Shown here: piece by piece, positions 46,301 through 58,800 of the stretch
Layout of the letters: each line of letters begins with the position of its first letter
How positions within the stretch are numbered: the first letter of the stretch is position 1
Assembly (NCBI GenBank): GCA_037176905.1
Contig: JBBBWG010026424.1
Coordinates: forward strand, 92,282-156,281
Length of the DNA stretch: 64,000 bases
Source of the DNA: Azolla pinnata
Taxonomy: Eukaryota; Streptophyta; Polypodiopsida; Salviniales; Salviniaceae
Direction of reading: 5' to 3'
Notes under the pieces: model-generated
Databases searched by the model: none
Seen by the model: the letters and a program-made list of their open reading frames with translations, nothing else
What the model was told of the DNA's origin: nothing
Made by a program: the position numbers and the translations under genes

Positions 46301-49300
46301 ATTATATTTCCTACGTGTTCTGCATTTCTCTATTTGTTTCTTTTAGAGTTTATGGAAATGAGCATACAGAAGATGCAGGAATCTTGCTTTCTTCTGTGTG
46401 CAATGTCCCATTGTATGTAACTAGTGTTTCCAATATGGTTCAGTTGAAATATCTTCGCTCAACAACCTTTTCCTTATTCATGCAATCACCCAAGACAGTG
46501 AAACTCAGATACCCAAGACCTTTTCCTTATTCATGCAATCACCCAAGACCTTTTCCTTTTCACTTCTTATGAGCTTACTTGATAATTCAGATGGGCCAGA
46601 TGAAGGTAAGATCTTTGTAGTCATAGAGAAAACAGCCAAGGATCTGAGTCTAGAGGCGAGCACAGATGGTAGTTGATTATAGATAAGAACTTGTGCAGTC
46701 CCTGCAGATGCTGTTTCTGTTTTGCACCATTTCTTAAACAATCCACAGCTCACAAAACTCAACATATCAAACTGGATGAAGTATCAGTCATGGGCCATAG
46801 TTGAAAGCAAGACTACCAGTAGTATTGTGGAGGGCTCTGGAATTCTTCTTTATTTCTGTTATGTTTTGTGTAATTCTGTGGTGGCACCATCCATTTACTG
46901 TGTCAAAAGAAAAATTACATAAATATAAAAAGTATTGGGTAATCTGGTGCAGATATGCAGATTTCTTATGTCGATTGAATGATGACCAGAATGTACGTGT
47001 ACTTTTTGAGCGAGCATTGAGTGTGCTTCCTCCTGAAGAGTCAGTTGAGGTATGTCTTATCAAAAGAATTTCTTTACAGTGTAACGTTTTATAATGATAG
47101 AGTAATTGATTTTATGTACCAGGTATGGAATAGATTCGTGCTGTTCGAACAGACATATGGTGATCTCTCTAGCATGTTGAAGGTAAATTTTTCTGTATGT
47201 TGAGGAGGCAAATATACAGTTTTTCTTTTGATTCAAATGACAAATGATGTAAGCATGGAATGAATATAAGGTTGTAACCGTGGATGGATCCACAATCTTG
47301 GTAGCAAGCTCAATGATATTTTCTCTAAACACTATCACTGTTAGGATGATTTCTAGCTGAGAGAAATCTGGTGTGTATTGGATAAATGACATATCATTTT
47401 GTCATGTGGCTCATTCAGTGCTGGTATTTTTGCATGTGAAGTGTTCAGAACTCATAAATTCTGATAAATTCATGTCACTGCTCATAAGAAGAAAAGCCTC
47501 AGGACATTACTTTATATCAAGCTTCTGAGTATATAGCAATTGAATCTTCAACTTGGTAGTTGAGCAAGAGATTTAATTCTTGGGGATTCAACTAGCTGTA
47601 AAACAGCTGTATTTGATGTGATACCGAATTAGGGAGGCCAAAATATAATTTGTGATTTGTAGGTAAAAGAACAGATGGATGTCATAAAATACCCAATATG
47701 GAAGGAATTGGGTACCTGACAATTGAGAGAATAGCCAAACATCATCATGAAAATGTTTTTTCTTGTTAATAGCCAAATATCACCTAGATATCTGACAATT
47801 GAGTGAAACAGAAACTAGGCATGAGATTTTTCCAGGCTTCAAAGGATGAGCATTGGTGGGATTGTAGACAGCACATTCTTGAGCTTGAGGATTAAACACT
47901 CCATACTGCTGAATAATAACAACACAGCTTGGATTTTTATAGCACTGAAGATGGTGGGATTGAGAATATCCTAGAATACTTTTCAAGTTAGGCACTGAAT
48001 GAACGTGAAAGTATGTGGGACCTTAATCAGCTGTATTGTGGGTGTAAAAAATTTATGCAGGAAAGATCGTGAAGTCCAGTATTACAGTATGCTCAAACTT
48101 TTTTATTTCTACATTATAGTATGTATGGAAGTATTATATCAAAGTGTATACTTGCACTAAATGATCAGAAATAATATCATAATCATACAGGTTCAGCAAA
48201 GGAGAAAGGATGCTCTGTTGCAAATTGGAGATGAAGGAACGGCTGTGTCTGAGAGTTCCTTGCAGCAATTAGTTTCTCGATACCGGTTTTTGGACTTGTG
48301 GCCATGCTCTTCTAAAGATTTAGATTATCTTGTTCGACAACAGGTCAGTGTACTTGCATGTCACCTTGGAAAGTAATACTGAATTAAATACCTTTGCAAT
48401 TCTAATTTCCAAGCAAATGTTTTTTCTTGTTAATAGTTACTGTTTGATATATGCACTTATATCTAGGTGCTAGCCCAAAAGCTTTCTGGGAAAGCTGAAA
48501 AGACTGGTCCTCTACAGGCTAATATTTCCACAGGAGGTATGTATGAACACAAATTGTGCAGAAAAGCAATGTACCATTTGATATGCAGTTTATGAATTGT
48601 GATGAATTATTAATTTTAGAGAGAGGATCTATAGCTGCAGAAACTGGGGCAGTTTCGGGAACATCTGGAAATTTGATACGGCCAGATGTTTCTAAAATGA
48701 TAGTGTACGATCCAAGGAATGTGGCAGGTACGATAACTTGATAGAATTATGGATCTTTTGCCTGTTTCCAAACACAGAAGTCTACTGCTGAACATGTTTG
48801 GGCTCCTTTTTCTCATTCAAAACTTGGTGTTTACAGTTCCCCAAACACCAATTAATGGAGTGTTGATGGGAGTGGGTATGGAAGGAAGCGTTGCACAACC
48901 AATGCTGGCTTCCCATCCACCTTCAGTGAAGGCAGCTATTCCTGCTGGTACAGCCATTGAAATACGACACAATTCAACTAGAACATACATTTATGTACCA
49001 TGTATCATGTAGGGCTGCCAGGTGTTTCTCTTGCGTCGCAATCCCGATCTTCAACAATGACTGGTATTATACAGCAATCTATGGATGGTGTGACCACAGC
49101 AACTATTGAAGAAGCAGTGCGAATTTTGCCTCCTGCGGTGGGTGCTTTTCTGAGACAACTTCCAGCCGTTGAAGGTGAGATTACCTCCACTTCGAAATTC
49201 TAAGGTTCTTGCACTATTTTGTCTTAGTTATTCTGCATTCGTTTACAGGTCCAACACCGAATATTGAGTTGGTGATTTCTGAGTTACTTCAACTGAAAAT

Positions 49301-49836
49301 ACCTGTCAGTCTGGCTGAAAGTATTGGTGCAGAATCAGAGCATTCACCTGCAAAAGGAACATCTGTGGATACAAGAAGCCAGTCTGGAGCAAATGGATTT
49401 GCTAAGCTTGGTGGACGTAGTGCAAACTCAACCACTTCAAGAGGAATGAAGTCAGATGGCCAGAAAAGAAAAGACTTTGACAGTTAGCCCTCTTATCTCT
49501 CATCTTTGTAGATTTCCCACTACTCAGGAAAGCATTGTATTTCGTGTATCTATTCTTAGCTAAGTTGTGCCACGTCTTCATTTGCAACATTCATTTTGTT
49601 CAATGTTTAGGAAGTACATTTTGTTCCGTGTTTATAGCTAATCTGTTATGGAAATGAACATTTTGAACCTAGGACAAGAAGAGGAAGAAAGCACCTCAGT
49701 ACAAAACAGAACTCCTGATGTGTTTCGGCTCAGGCAACTACAGCGAGCGCGTGGAAAAACAGGGCCAGCTCCTGCAGGATCTACTTCAGGTGGCAGTGGA
49801 GCAGTAACTGGAGAGTTGTCAGGTAGCTCTAGTTAG
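40373..49836 (+). CDS. CSTF77: Cleavage stimulation factor subunit 77 (CstF77), complete, 24 exons
   Basis: Exons: 40373-40495, 41323-41400, 42263-42325, 42622-42731, 43231-43331, 43516-43577, 43663-43803, 43890-44018, 44373-44419, 44626-44689, 45360-45480, 45604-45662, 45737-45805, 45915-46055, 46124-46188, 46953-47049, 47123-47182, 48191-48343, 48467-48536, 48620-48727, 48837-48947, 49013-49174, 49249-49482, 49673-49836; 843 residues in one frame. CstF77 is the nuclear scaffold of the mRNA 3'-end cleavage/polyadenylation complex. HAT repeats (half-TPR) span about residues 40-560, with family stretches such as WRAYVEAQMNANNDDATKQI, RCYIRFIRKA, ARAVYRERKKF, FLYHYPDIWYDYA, RALKALP, YADFLCRLNDDQNVRVLFER and FVLFEQTYGDLSSMLK. 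RYRFLDLWPCSSKDLD and MIVYDPRN follow. The C-terminus has the conserved DVFRLRQLQRARG box. Intron 8 has a GC donor at 44019. Longer than Arabidopsis (~734) mainly in the linker. Confidence 0.95.
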
Positions 49837-52095
49837 TCTCAGGCACCACACCCTGCTCGAGGGTATGTACAATAGAGGCATGATTGATTGTATGTAATAT
49901 ATAATGCATTAATTTCTAGACCAAGTATTGCTTTTTAGATGGCTATCACGAAATGTTTTGGTATGGTTCTTTCCATGTGTTATGGTTCCATGACATAATC
50001 ATGCACTGTCACTATCATGTGCATCTGAATGCGCATGAAATGATGTTTCTCTAACAGTATCACCTTGATCGTGGTAACTGTAGTAATTTGGCTTGGATGA
50101 CCTTGATATCATTAAAATGATCAAGGCGGTAAAGGATTCTGAAAATGGTAATGAAATCAGAAAGTGAATCTGGGTATCAGCCCAGAAATCGTTGTCCAAA
50201 ATGCATTGAGATCACTGCACTTTATTAGTAAAATTGTGAATCAGGTGCTATGTAAAATTGATAAGCATCTCTGAGAACTCTGAGCAGAGGCGGTATGTAT
50301 GAAGAATGAGAAGGATTTCTTTTAGTTTCTCGCATGTGGATGTGGCGCGTTAGCCCCTTCTATAATAACTGGGAAGTTCATATCTGGGAATTACCTAACT
50401 ATGGCTGTTTTTTGGAACTACCTATTCAAGCAGAAGAATAAAGACTTTGGAGCAACCCCTTCTATGATAACTGCTAATTGGAATTCAGGAGCCACCGAAG
50501 AACAGGAAGTTGTTGATTAACTGAACTTATGGCTGTTTTCTAAACTACCTATTCAAGCAGATGGATAATCACTTTGGAGCAGCCCCTTTCTGTAAGAACT
50601 GCTAACTGGAATTTGGGAGTCACCCAGCAGTATCTTTGGAATTTGCTGATTAGCTGAACTTATTGCTGTTTCCTAACCCCCACCTATTCAAGCTATATAC
50701 AGGTATATTTCGATTCCTAGCGTGAATTGGAATCGGATAACGGTTTATTTGGAAGTTGTTGATTAACTGAACTTATCATGGCTGTTTCCCAACCCACCTA
50801 TTCAAGCTATATACAGGTAATTTTCGATTCCTACCATGGATTTTTCAATTCCTAGCATGGATTTGGAGACCATTGGATATGTTTTCTCTGTAGTGAGTGT
50901 TTTGTCCGTCTCTGTGTCTGTTTCGGAAATAGCACCAAATCACAAACCTTACAACCTTGATATCAAGATCTACGTTTTCCCTTTACACAAGAAAAGCACT
51001 TAGACTGGCTTAATCAGCTCCAAGCCGGTTAAGCCGGATTGCTAGAAGCTCAAGCGCAGCTGAGACAAGCTGAAACAAGCTGAAACCAAAGTCAAGCTAA
51101 ACCACCAAGCTGCTTTTAACTTGAATAAATGGCTCAGTTTGGGCTCAGCTGAGTGGTTAACAATATCCAGAATTAGAGTATACGCCTTTTAGAATCCTTT
51201 CTGAAAAATCTGCAGGTCAAACTGCGTTTTGACTGAATCGATGAACGATAATACCATATAACTCCCTGATAAAATGATATGGACTAGCAATAATATTAGA
51301 AAGGCCTTGTAAGCTAAAGTGGAAAGTTGCTCGTAGGCTCAAATTCACAACATTCGCAGTAACAATAATCAGTAGAAAACGCTAGAGTTCATACATGCTT
51401 GAGGTGACCCCAAGTATATAATCAAGGTTTCTTCATCGCAAAAAACCCTCAAAACTCATCTCGCGAGTGTATTGTAATTCTTGTCGCTAGTAGATTGGCA
51501 ATCGGATTAGTTGCTAGATTAGTCTCCTCCATCAAGGTGCAACAGGGCATTAACCACCATTGTTGCTCCACAACAATTGTTAAGACTATTTGCATTGATA
51601 TCCTAAGCTAGTGACTGATCAAACACACAAGAAGGCTATGAGGAGAAAACTATGAGGGCCAAGGTAACAAGATGGCACAAAAAGAGAAGGAATGAGCAGA
51701 AGGGCATGAAGCCCAAGTGACTTCATTCAAAATCAGTTAAGTAAGTAGATGGTTAGTAAGGTTGCTTGAGTTCCATTCTCAGCCACAACACACTAAAGCA
51801 TAGTTTAGCTTCTTCTGAATCAAATTTTGTAAGGCTTGGTGGTAACTTTTCCGATGCTTTGTAAGCATAGTTCAGCCAGGCTAAATCATGTCAGAATCGC
51901 TCAATTTGTGCGAATTCAATCAAAACAGGTGTACAAAGTTCCTCTCGCGATGCAAATAAAAGAAAAAAAGAAAAAAGAAAGACCGATCTGTTCAATGTAC
52001 AAGCATATAGCTGTTCCCTATTGAATCCAAGAAAACAGCTTTCCGCTCTCGGAAGAGATTTACAATATAGCACACATACATACACTCTTGCCACA
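49837..52095. other. Convergent intergenic region between CstF77 and GC1, with a ~125-bp tandem repeat
   Basis: Both flanking genes end here. At about 50350-50850 a ~116-136-bp unit recurs about four times (ACCTATTCAAGC, GATTAACTGAACTTAT, TGGCTGTTT, GCCCCTTCTATAATAACTG words). No gene is supportable. An (A)n/(AAAG) tract lies near 51957-51980. Confidence 0.6.
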
Positions 52096-55000
52096 CTAAG
52101 CGGAAACGATTGCTTTCAGAGCATCGGTAATGTATTGATACTTGAATTTGAACCCTAATCCCAAGGCCTTCTTCGGAACCACACGCTGCCCATCAAGTAC
52201 CTGCAAACAGCGGCGAAACGAATGAAGGTTTCTTCATGTTACTATTCGTAAATCACCTGCAGAGAATTTGACATCAGAGAGCTCACCACAAGAGCACCCT
52301 CTCCTAAGACAGCTTGCACTACGAAGTCGGGCACTGGCAGCCAAGAAGGTCGACCGAGTACAGCTCCGAGATGGTTGCACATTTCGGAGAAACGAACAGG
52401 GTTTGGCGCAGTTCCATTAACAACTCCTGGCGATCCATTCAAAGCCAATAAAGCGCAGTGGATCGTCAAAATTTTACAGTCTAATGTATCGAAAGGGCTA
52501 CCAGAATCAATACCGCAGATGCGGTCTGAATAAATGTGATGGAAGTCGATAGCGATCTCTTATATTAAGGAGCCAAAATTTGTCGTAAGGTCTGCATTTT
52601 TTGTGTAGCATCTTAAATCCCTATTTTGGGAGAATTCATTCTCTGTACAAGCTACGATTTAAAAACTACCCAGGTAAGGTTGCAAGCATAAACTCTGGAA
52701 AGGTTGCCATGAACCAAATGATATGTAAGATAGCTCTCAACTGTGTCTTTCAATTCTCTCAAAAGAGGCAATTGTGATTCTTTTGTGCAACTTCCTATGC
52801 CTACAGGAATGGCATTGTGTCGACGGGTGATTAAGGACAAAGAGCATTTCCAAGCTTTAATTGTTACTGAAGTAGAACGCACCTTTGTAAGCATCATTTG
52901 ATAAAGACTCGATGATGAGGTTCACCAAGTCATCACGATGCACCCAAGAAAACCTAATAGAAGGAGAAATATCATTTCTAGCTTCTGCCACCAAAATCTA
53001 AGCATAACTGTATGTAAGCTTTGCATTATCATACCATTGTTTTCCTGATCCGACTGGACCGCCAGCAAACAATTTGAACAAAGGTATCATTTGAGCTGCC
53101 ACAGCAAACGGGAACATAAAACATCATGAGAACGATTTTAAACCTGATTCTGGTTGCAAAGATTTGCAAGACATCTAGATGTGCAACTAGGAATTGCATT
53201 ATGCAGTGACATTGAAAGGCATGATGGCACAGCATGTGGTTTGTAGAACTTGTGTTAGACCAATATATGGTATGTTCAACATGACTTTGTTGTACACCAA
53301 TAACAGTCTGTGTTCCTAGGAAAATTTCAATTTCAATTTGTGCTGATGTGGAGAGTGAATGCGTCAGCACATATATCATTTAACTTCATTGTTAAATAGA
53401 ACCAAGGATAAACTCACCGTAGCATCGAGTAGTATGAAAAATGTCAGAGATGGGAATACTCATTGAAATAGCTCTATCATGGTTTGCCAAAAAACATGGC
53501 ACAGAAAACTTAACAGTATAAAGCATTCACCTAAAGCACCGCCATCACGATCAAGGACTACCCCGATTCGAATTAGAACCAACCGGACTCCATCATCAAC
53601 TTCTTTTGCCGTTGATTCCCAGTCTATGCAGACCTACAGAGGTGTTCAGAGAAACACAAAAAGAGCAGCATATTTATCTATGATAAGGGATGCTACCTTA
53701 GCAAGATAATCATTTCCGGAAGGGCTCGATTCATCAAATGTTTGCTTTTCGCTTGTTCCTGAAAGACAAATGAGCTGCTTACAGAATATTCATCTCTAAT
53801 TCAGCCACTGTGTTCACCTCCATACCATAGTATCCTACAGCAGTCGCACTAACAAGAATAGAAGGTCGTAGTTGCTGTGGTAAAGAATTGATTGACTCCA
53901 CAACCTAGTAACAGAAGAATCCATAGAGTATTTAAAAAGCATAACACGTTCCGCAAAGCACAAAAAGACAGGAAATGCGTGGGCAAGAGTAAAAATCGGA
54001 TCAGTACTGATTATTTATCTGCTGCCTGAACATCTTATGTGATCGATACCCTAAAGTAGGCATTAGCATTTAGTGCGGATGCTTATTTTTATTCCATCTG
54101 CTACCTATTGGTGTAGGCAAATCACCTTTGTCGTGACGCGTACTCTGCTTGTTAAAATATCAGCTTTCACCTAGAAAGGGAAAGAGAAAGTTTATGAGAG
54201 ACGACGGCAGAGAGGATGGTAGCAACAAAATGGGGCATTGCATGAATCAAAGAGCATAGAAACCAGCATACCTCTGGTGACCACCGAGTGCTGATTGCAG
54301 TGCCAGCTAAATTCACCACTGCTGTCGAGCCTTCAATTAGTTGTGGCCAATCAGCTTCCTCAGCTATTTCTATTCCTGCATATGTCTTAGCTGCAAGAAC
54401 CCATCTCTCTGTTTAAGAACGTTTTTGTGTTTGCTTTTGTCCATCCTAGAAGAACATCCAGAAACATGTATTCCTTTTTGTCTGGCTGCCATTAGTTTTC
54501 CATTAACTGTTTCTTTACCTGCTTACCAGGAAATACATCTCGTGCCTTTGATGCAGATCTTGTCAAAACCCGTACTTTATGACCCTCTGTATAGAAAATG
54601 AAAAAACATAAAAAATTAGTGAAACTGGATGATATTTGTGGAAAACCATTACACACCAAACGCTTTTTAATGCAGTGAGATGCATTGGTCCTAAATCCAG
54701 GTAATATCTATTGCTTAATGGAAGAGTTCATCTGATAAATTAGTGTGTCTGTGACAAGTATGGAGAGTTAAAGTTTTTTATTTGCAAGTGAGATAGGTGG
54801 ACGGTAGAACATATCTTCTTGTACAAAGAGTTGACAAACCTGAATGAAGTTTCTCGACTAACCGTTTTCCAATAAATCCAGTGGCTCCAGTGATAGAAAC
54901 TACCATCTACAAGCTACAGTATGATTGTGAGCACATAGAAAGATGAATTCCATTTTGATAGAGAGATATATTGGATCATGGGACCTTATCATTGCTTGCT

Positions 55001-56241
55001 TCTTTGGCTTGAAAAAACACACGGAAGCGAAATCTGTTGGAAGGAGCATGCCCATGCTCTATCTGGTAAGGATATATCAGATAATTTTATGAGGTGATGT
55101 TATTAAAAAAACTTCGCTTTTTGTTTTCTTTCCATCCTACACTAGAAATACGTACACAACCATAGTTCTTGATTCCACGGATGGTATATTTCAATAAAGA
55201 AATGTAATTTGGAAACCTTGATACAATAGATGAAGAATTTTATATGAATAGCACAACTTCCTTCTGATTGGCGCTGCATCAGTGTCACGTGATATGCAGG
55301 CATAAAAGTGATCTTCCATTTGATCACTTGTGTGGTTAACTTCAGTGTAACTTGATATGACTGGTAAATTGTCTAGGTTGGCACTACCTTCCAAAGAAAC
55401 AGTTATCCAAAGTAGGTTATATCTTCAAAAGAGACAGATATGCAAGTTGGCTATATCTTCAACACTGAAAGTTTTCCATATGCTTCCATAGACTGCAGAA
55501 GCCATCGACCTAGCCAAGAGCATGATTTCTTTCTCTTTCATTTAGCTCTTCCTTCACCTACTGAATGGAAGTTCTCGATTTAGAATCGAGGTCTTTTGCA
55601 GTTGCAAACACAGCGGCACATCCATCTCTCTTTCTCTTCAGCTTGATTATTCCTATGTGTTAGGGTTCAAGTATGTAAGATACATTACTTTCATGAGTCG
55701 GTTCATGGTCGAATCTTCGTGATCCTTAGTGATTATCGCAGGGATAGAGAACGTCATTGCATTGGCACATAGCTTTATGGTCTTTAGCCATGCTACATTT
55801 CCCTCCACTCCCACATGGTTTTCGATGTTGTTTTCCCGATGTTACATACAACATTGCTAGTATCATTTCCACCTCCCAATCCATTAACCCCGCACCAAAC
55901 AGCAAAATTTTACTGTTCGGAGGCCTCCATGACAGGTCCCTGCTATGTCCCATTTGCCAATTTAGACCTCCCGAAGGCTTTTCACAAACCCTTCTTCTTC
56001 CCCCACTTTCTCTTTCACCACCGCGCCCTCTTCCAGAGAGACGGATTGATTCTCATGGACCGCACTTAGATGAGAGATTTCAGGGGAGAGAGGGAGCGGG
56101 AAGGAGGTTGAGGAGCGATGTGGGCGGTTAGGTTACCTGGAAAGGATGTGAAAGGAACGCTGTCGAGGGATCGAGGAAGAAGCTTTTGGAGGGAAGCCGA
56201 GCCAGAGCAGGCGGAGCGAGCGAGGCCATGGCCATGGCCAT
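52096..56241 (-). CDS. GC1: Plastid epimerase-family protein GC1/SulA (SDR39U1 type), complete, 12 exons
   Basis: Exons (transcript order): 56137-56241, 54840-54906, 54527-54586, 54272-54390, 54126-54170, 53826-53904, 53697-53758, 53531-53633, 53035-53095, 52883-52953, 52287-52426, 52096-52200; 338 residues. Exon 1 is a Ser/Ala-rich presequence beginning with MAMAMA (three in-frame ATG hexamers), fitting a chloroplast transit peptide. Exon 2 opens [20 protein letters not shown], the GxxGxxG NAD(P)-binding turn at residues 42-48. Later family blocks are [89 protein letters not shown] and [11 protein letters not shown]. Arabidopsis GIANT CHLOROPLAST 1 acts at plastid division on the stromal envelope side; catalytic activity is unproven. 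The 1.2-kb intron 1 is the least constrained junction. Confidence 0.93.
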
Positions 56242-56335
56242 GGCCTGGGAGATGGGCGAGAGAGGAATAGCAGCAGCAGAAGCAGCAGAAGCAGCTGTTA
56301 TCCTTTCCTCCTTCGCTTTCTCTGAGAAACGCCCA

Positions 56336-56369
56336 CGAAGAAGAAGAAGAAGAAGAAGAAGAAGAAGAG
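56336..56369. repeat. (AAG)n upstream of GC1
   Basis: A perfect AAG run of about 11 units, roughly 95 bp upstream of the GC1 start codon. Confidence 0.95.
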
Positions 56370-56404
56370 GCCAGAAAATCAGACACTTGTTCGCATACTA
56401 GACC

Positions 56405-56900
56405 TACAACCGTATGTATACGGTACGCATACTGTATGTATACGGTCTCAGCGGGACTCGAATGAGGAGACTCTATGTACTGTATACGGTACAAGAGAGG
56501 CTCGTGTGCGTATTTATACGGTACGCATACGGTCTCAGCGGGATTCGAATGAGGAGTCTATGTACTATATACGGTACAAGAGGGGCTCATGTGCGTATTT
56601 ATACGATACGCATACGGTCTCAACAGGACTCGAATGACGAGAGTCTATGTACTATATACGGTACAAGAGAGGCTCGTGTGCGTATTTATACGGTGCGCAT
56701 ACGGTACGCATACGGTATCAGGGGGACTCGAATGAGGAGAGTCTATGTACTATATACGGTACAAGAGATGCTCGTGTGCGTATTTATACGGTGCGCATAC
56801 GGTACGCATACGGTCTCAGCGGGACTCGAATGAGGAGAGTCTATGTACTGTATACGGTACAAGAGAGGCTCGTGTGCGTATTCATACGGTACACGTCATC
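56405..56900. repeat. ~86-98-bp tandem repeat rich in TATACGGTA motifs, 5 copies
   Basis: Each unit has GGTCTCAGCGGGACTCGAAT, GAGTCTATGTACT, ATACGGTACAAGAGAGGCTC and GTGTGCGTATTTATACGG. Units 1-3 are ~86 bp and units 4-5 ~98 bp because of one extra GGTACGCATAC. GTATAC and GGTACC-like near-palindromes are dense. The open frame across it is repeat-driven. Confidence 0.9.
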
Positions 56901-57056
56901 GGAGCGGCCCCTCTATTTGGGCAGAGCCCACGTACATACGTACGTACATACACATGCGTATTCGGAAATCAGTATAAAGGCTACCGTATGTGGATGTCGC
57001 GATATCCTTTAGAAACTGCCTGGGGATCGATCAAGTACCGATGATCAGCCGACCAG

Positions 57057-57620
57057 TTTAGGGTTCAAGGTTTAGGTTTCAGGGCTTAGGGTTTAGAAAC
57101 TGCTTGACCGGTTCAGGTTTCACGGTTCAGGATCCTGGTTTAAGGTTTAAAAACCGCTTCGGGATCGATCAGCTTCAAGGTTTACGATTCAAGGTTTAGG
57201 GTTTAAAAATAGCTTGGGGATTGATCAACTTCAAGATTTACAATTCAAGGTTCAGGTTTCATGGGTTCAGGGCTCAGGGTTTACTTTGCTTCTTTACAGA
57301 ATCTGTACGTGTCGAGATGAAAGCACTGAGCTAAATCCCCTAAGGGTTTAGGGCTTAGGGTTTAGAAACCGCTTGACTAGTTCAGGTTTCAAGGTTCTAT
57401 GGTTTAAGGTTTAAAAAACTACTTCGGGATCGAACAGCTTCAAGTTTTGCGATTCAGGGTTCAGGGTTCAAGGTTCAGGGTTCAAGGTTCAGGGTTCAAG
57501 GTTCAGGGTTCAGGGTTCAGGGTTTACTTTGCTTCTTTACTGAATCTGCACGAGTCGAGATGAAAGCAGTACGCTAAAATCCCCCGAGGGATTGAGTTCT
57601 AGGGTTTAGGATTAGGGTTT
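57057..57620. repeat. Telomere-like block: two ~260-bp copies of GGTTCAGG/GGGTTTAG sequence
   Basis: Two long copies share TTAGGGTTTAGAAAC, GCTTGAC, GGGATCGA, CAGCTTCAAG and TTTACTTTGCTTCTTTAC followed by CGAGATGAAAGCA. Between these lie short TTCAGGG/TTCAAGG/TTTAGGG units, expanded in the second copy (about 57465-57525). Confidence 0.88.
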
Positions 57621-58289
57621 GAGAATGCAAAGCATGCAACCAGATATGTGCGTGGAGCCTGGAATGCGAGGGCGAAAACGCAGAAGAACGTCGGATTTGG
57701 CTCCTGTTTATCTTTGGCAACATAGCGAATTAACCCAAGCAGATTGGCACCGGAAATCTTGACTTGAAAAACTGATCCGACTCCATTGCGTCAAACACCT
57801 TCCGCGTAGAGTTGTAAAAATCTCATGTAGGGAAAAAAAAAAAAAACATTCTTGCAAGGCGTCGAGAATGGGCATCAAGACATGTTTCAAACAAGCTACT
57901 TAATTTCTTGATCTTTCCACAGTACTTACTACAATCAATGGAAGAGGTTTCCATAGTTAGTGCCTTGCTGCTTGTGTCTCTCTTCAAATGTATATATAGA
58001 AGAAATGCAACACCAAAAGGCAGCATAGACTATATCAATCATCTTCCATTTTTCCAGAGTCTTGGTTTCTTTTGTGTGTGTGTGTGTGTGTGTGTAACAA
58101 TCTTTCTTTTTTGCAGAGTTTTTGCATGAGAATCGGCGAAAAATCGCAAATAATTATTTTGTTGACAAGCTTGGTTTTGAGCTCTGTTTTTGAGGGTTTT
58201 TAAAACCTTACCCACCAAAATAATGCCTTCCAAATCTTTAAAGAATTCCACCCTAATAAAAACCAATGAAGAACACCTTGTCAGCTTTT
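57621..58289. other. Intergenic, no gene seen
   Basis: An A-run (57832-57846) and a (TG)n run (about 58073-58096) are present. No supportable gene. Confidence 0.5.
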
Positions 58290-58800
58290 TGCCAATTATG
58301 GTGGTTCACATTGGCCTGTATATAATCACTAATGTTAGTCATCATGGTATAGAGATTACCTTCCACCATTTTAATCACGTAATTCATATAACCAGATTTT
58401 ATTTTGAACCATCAACAAATTACAACCAGGTTTTACTCTGATCTATGAATAGATTGTAATTTGTTGATGAATGATCACTAATATTAATCATCATGATATA
58501 GCAAAACAGTCTTGCACCATTCCAATCATGTAAGTCATATAACCAGAATTTTAAGTGAACCATCAACAAATTACAACCAGGTTTTAGTCTGATCTATGAA
58601 TCCATCAACAAATCACAATCAGATTGTCATTTGTTGATGATTGATCTATGAATCCATCCCCAAATTTCAATCAGATTGTGATTTGTTGATGACTAATCTA
58701 TAGATCCATCAACAAATTACACAATGAGATTTTATTTTGATGTATGAACCCTGAACCCATCAACAAATCACAACTAGACCTTATTTTGAACACTATCTGC
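58290..58800. repeat. Degenerate tandem/inverted repeat around CAACAAATTACAA
   Basis: Alternating ACCATCAACAAATTACAACC and its near reverse complement (AGATTGTAATTTGTTGATG), interspersed with GATCTATGAATCCATC, recur about seven times. The alternation could fold into small hairpins. Confidence 0.75.

Noticed and set aside
46289-46572. Extra coding exon within the 764-nt CstF77 intron
   Set aside because: The flanking exons join in phase at a conserved segment without it; the ORF contains a 50-bp direct duplication and no HAT-like sequence.
55726-55953. Additional exon or nested gene in GC1 intron 1
   Set aside because: The 75-codon minus-strand frame has no family similarity and no good paired splice sites.
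56414-57044. Tyr/Gly/Arg-rich ORFs over the GC1 upstream repeat
   Set aside because: Each repeat is copied as a protein repeat; there is no start context or conservation.
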